A stretch of 13,611 nt of DNA, taken from contig JAGQUL010000037.1 of assembly GCA_020438525.1 (NCBI GenBank), forward strand, positions 1 to 13,611. The letters run 5' to 3'. Of the stretch, positions 11,950-13,611 are shown in pieces. Source of the DNA: Thermoleophilia bacterium. Its GTDB lineage: Bacteria; Actinomycetota; Thermoleophilia; Gaiellales; SKUG01. The stretch's first letter is position 1. Each line of letters begins with the position of its first letter. The position numbers and the translations under genes are program-made. The notes under the pieces are model-generated. The model did not search any database. It had not been told where the DNA came from and saw only the letters and a program-made list of their open reading frames with translations.

Positions 11950-13611
11950 CTCGCGATAGAGCGTGTCGCGCTGCACGGGCGTGAAGCCGGCGGCGTTGAT
12001 CAGGTGCACGAAGTCCTCGGTCGTGGCGCGGAACGTGGTGCCCGCGCTCGACACGACGTTCTCCTCGATCATGATCGAGCCCATGTCGTCGGCGCCGAAG
12101 AAGAGTGCGGCCTGGCCGACCTTCAGCCCCTGCGTCACCCAGCTCGACTGCACGTGGTCGAGGTTGTCGAGATAGATCCGGCCCACCGCCTGCGTGAGCA
12201 GGTACGTGAACGGCGTGGGCGTGGGCGGCAGGTGTCGCTGGTATGGCGCCGCGCCCGCCTCGAGCAGCTTGCCGAGCGGCGTGCCGCCGGGCTGGAACGT
12301 CCAGCTGGTGAAGCTGCGGAAGCCGCGGTTTTCGTCCTGCACCTCGCGGATGCCCTGCAGGTGCAGCACGCGCTCGGCGAGCAGCTCCACGTGGCCGTAC
12401 ATCATCGACGCGGTGGTCGACATGCCCATCCGCTGCGCGGTGCGCATCACGCCGAGCCAGTCGTCGGTCTTGGTCTTCTTGGGCGCCATCACGCGGCGCA
12501 CGCGATCCACGAGCACCTCGCCGCCGCCACCGGGCAGCGAGTCCATGCCCGCATCGCGCAGTCGCGCGAGCACCTCGCCGATCGTCAGCTTCGAGCGCTT
12601 GGCGATGTGCTGGATCTCGGGCGGGCTGAGCGCGTGCAGGTGGAAGGTCGGGTGCGCCTGCTTGATCGCGCGGAACAGCCCCTCGTACCACTCGATGTCG
12701 AGGTCGGGGTTGTGGCCGCCCTGCAGCAGTGCGGCGGTGCCGTTGAGCTCGACGGTCTCGCGCACCTTCTCCACGATCGTGTCGTAGGAGTGCAGGTACC
12801 CGCCGACGTTCTCCTCGCCGGGGCGGCGGTAGAACGCGCAGAAGCCGCAGTCGGTCGAGCAGTAGTTGGTGTAGTTGATGTTGCGGTCGACGATGAACGT
12901 GATCTCGTCCGGGTTCGTCTTCTGCAGGCGCAGCGCGTGCGCGACCTGTCCGATGTCCATCAGCCGGTCCGACTGCAGCAGCGCGAGCGCATCGATCTCG
13001 TCGATCCGCTGGCCGTCGAGCGCGCGCTGGAGCACGTCGTCGACGTCGCGCGCGCGGCCTTCTGCTTCCATGTCGAGGCACATCGCGACGTGCTCGTCGT
13101 CGGCGGGCGACTCGTCGAGCGCGCGGCTCGAGCCGACGGTCTTGAGGTAGTGGCGGCGCAGGGTCTCGGAGTCGGCGCTCGCAAGCTCGGCGATCTCGGC
13201 GGGTGCGGCGACATGGTCGTCGTCGATCTCCACGTACTCGGGCTGCGGCACGCTCGCCAGGAAGCCCTGCTCGCTCGCCATGCGCAGGTAGCGCAGCAGG
13301 CCCTTGCGCTCGTCGCGCCCGAACGCGTAGCGCAGCCCGTCGAAGTAGGCCTGTGCGGCGTGCGGCTCCACCGCGAAGTGCGCGGCGGCCTGGTCGATTG
13401 CGTCGTCGCTCGAGCGGAAGCTGGCCACGCCGTGCACGATCAGTCGGTCGAGCGCCGCGGCAGCGGCAGGGGCTCGCTCGACGGCCTCGCGACGCACGGC
13501 CCACACCGCGTACACCATCGGCAGGCCGGTCTCTGCCAGCCAGCGCTCGCCCAGATCGGTGAACACGAACGGTGCAAGGCGCGCGTTGCCGCGGGCGGCG
13601 AGCGCGTCGTC
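11935..13611 (-). CDS. mqnC: MqnA-MqnC fusion (futalosine menaquinone pathway), 5' end cut by window edge
   Basis: 558 in-frame codons plus stop, open to the right edge, so the N-terminus is missing. Residues 1 to about 120 (window numbering) match the C-terminal part of MqnA, chorismate dehydratase: FTDLGERWLAETGLPMVYAV, then YFDGLRYAFGRDERKGLL. A charged linker of roughly 60 residues follows. From about 187 (DVDDVLQRALDGQRI) to the end is a full MqnC, the radical SAM enzyme that turns dehypoxanthine futalosine into its cyclic form. RNINYTNYCSTDCGFCAFYR holds the CxxxCxxC cluster ligands Cys251, Cys255 and Cys258. LLQGGHNPDLDIEWY, LPGGGGEVL and SWTFQPGGTPLG are MqnC motifs. The two activities are normally separate proteins at non-adjacent pathway steps. 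The GTG at 13566 could start a shorter protein, but MqnA-like sequence continues upstream of it. Convergent with the toxin. Confidence 0.93.
   Translation of the reverse strand, partial: DDALAARGNARLAPFVFTDLGERWLAETGLPMVYAVWAVRREAVERAPAAAAALDRLIVHGVASFRSSDDAIDQAAAHFAVEPHAAQAYFDGLRYAFGRDERKGLLRYLRMASEQGFLASVPQPEYVEIDDDHVAAPAEIAELASADSETLRRHYLKTVGSSRALDESPADDEHVAMCLDMEAEGRARDVDDVLQRALDGQRIDEIDALALLQSDRLMDIGQVAHALRLQKTNPDEITFIVDRNINYTNYCSTDCGFCAFYRRPGEENVGGYLHSYDTIVEKVRETVELNGTAALLQGGHNPDLDIEWYEGLFRAIKQAHPTFHLHALSPPEIQHIAKRSKLTIGEVLARLRDAGMDSLPGGGGEVLVDRVRRVMAPKKTKTDDWLGVMRTAQRMGMSTTASMMYGHVELLAERVLHLQGIREVQDENRGFRSFTSWTFQPGGTPLGKLLEAGAAPYQRHLPPTPTPFTYLLTQAVGRIYLDNLDHVQSSWVTQGLKVGQAALFFGADDMGSIMIEENVVSSAGTTFRATTEDFVHLINAAGFTPVQRDTLYREVTRY

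Noticed and set aside
11777..13504. 575-codon minus-strand frame overlapping the toxin and the MqnC region
   Set aside because: It is a shifted frame of the mqnA-mqnC gene and runs antisense through the toxin; low-complexity Arg/Ala sequence.

Overview
The window is high-GC DNA whose genes look actinobacterial. It has strongly GC-biased third codon positions, GTG starts, tight stop/start overlaps, -10 boxes of the TANNNT kind, apparent leaderless starts, and a menaquinone (futalosine) pathway gene. An acidimicrobial-type actinobacterium is my best guess; this is an inference from gene style, since there is no rRNA to place it. No tRNA, rRNA, CRISPR array or transposase was seen.

Layout. 1-3960 (minus strand) is the end of a surface-glycan cluster: a DegT/StrS sugar aminotransferase, a DUF354 GT-B-like protein, and a membrane-bound PglF/CapD-type nucleotide-sugar 4,6-dehydratase that runs off the left edge. 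4069-4605 (minus) is an unrecognised 178-residue protein with its own good ribosome site and a well-formed promoter in an AT-rich island. 4816-5403 (plus) is an unrecognised small membrane protein. 5582-9797 (plus) is a compact cytochrome c oxidase operon: subunit II (CuA), subunit I, subunit III. 9801-10373 (minus) is a four-helix membrane protein, convergent with subunit III. 10415-11068 (plus) is a membrane-anchored thioredoxin-like CxxC protein that may assist oxidase assembly. 11201-11925 (plus) is a Phd/VapB-VapC toxin-antitoxin pair with a large palindromic operator. 11935-13611 (minus) is an apparent MqnA-MqnC fusion, cut by the right edge.

How the parts fit. The oxidase and the menaquinone gene both belong to the respiratory chain, and the CxxC protein would suit copper or disulfide handling at the CuA site. 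The glycan genes form a plausible dehydratase/aminotransferase/transferase set for an amino-deoxysugar. The toxin-antitoxin pair is an accessory insert between the respiratory genes.

The main oddities are: (1) the MqnA-MqnC fusion; (2) a subunit I with an extra four-helix N-terminal domain and the YSHP signature of A2-type oxidases; (3) a subunit II with about 90 extra residues inserted just before the first CuA histidine, plus a cysteine-bearing tail; (4) a toxin-antitoxin operator that swallows the start codon of an apparently leaderless mRNA; and (5) two convergent gene junctions, each closed by a perfect inverted repeat over or beside the stop codons.
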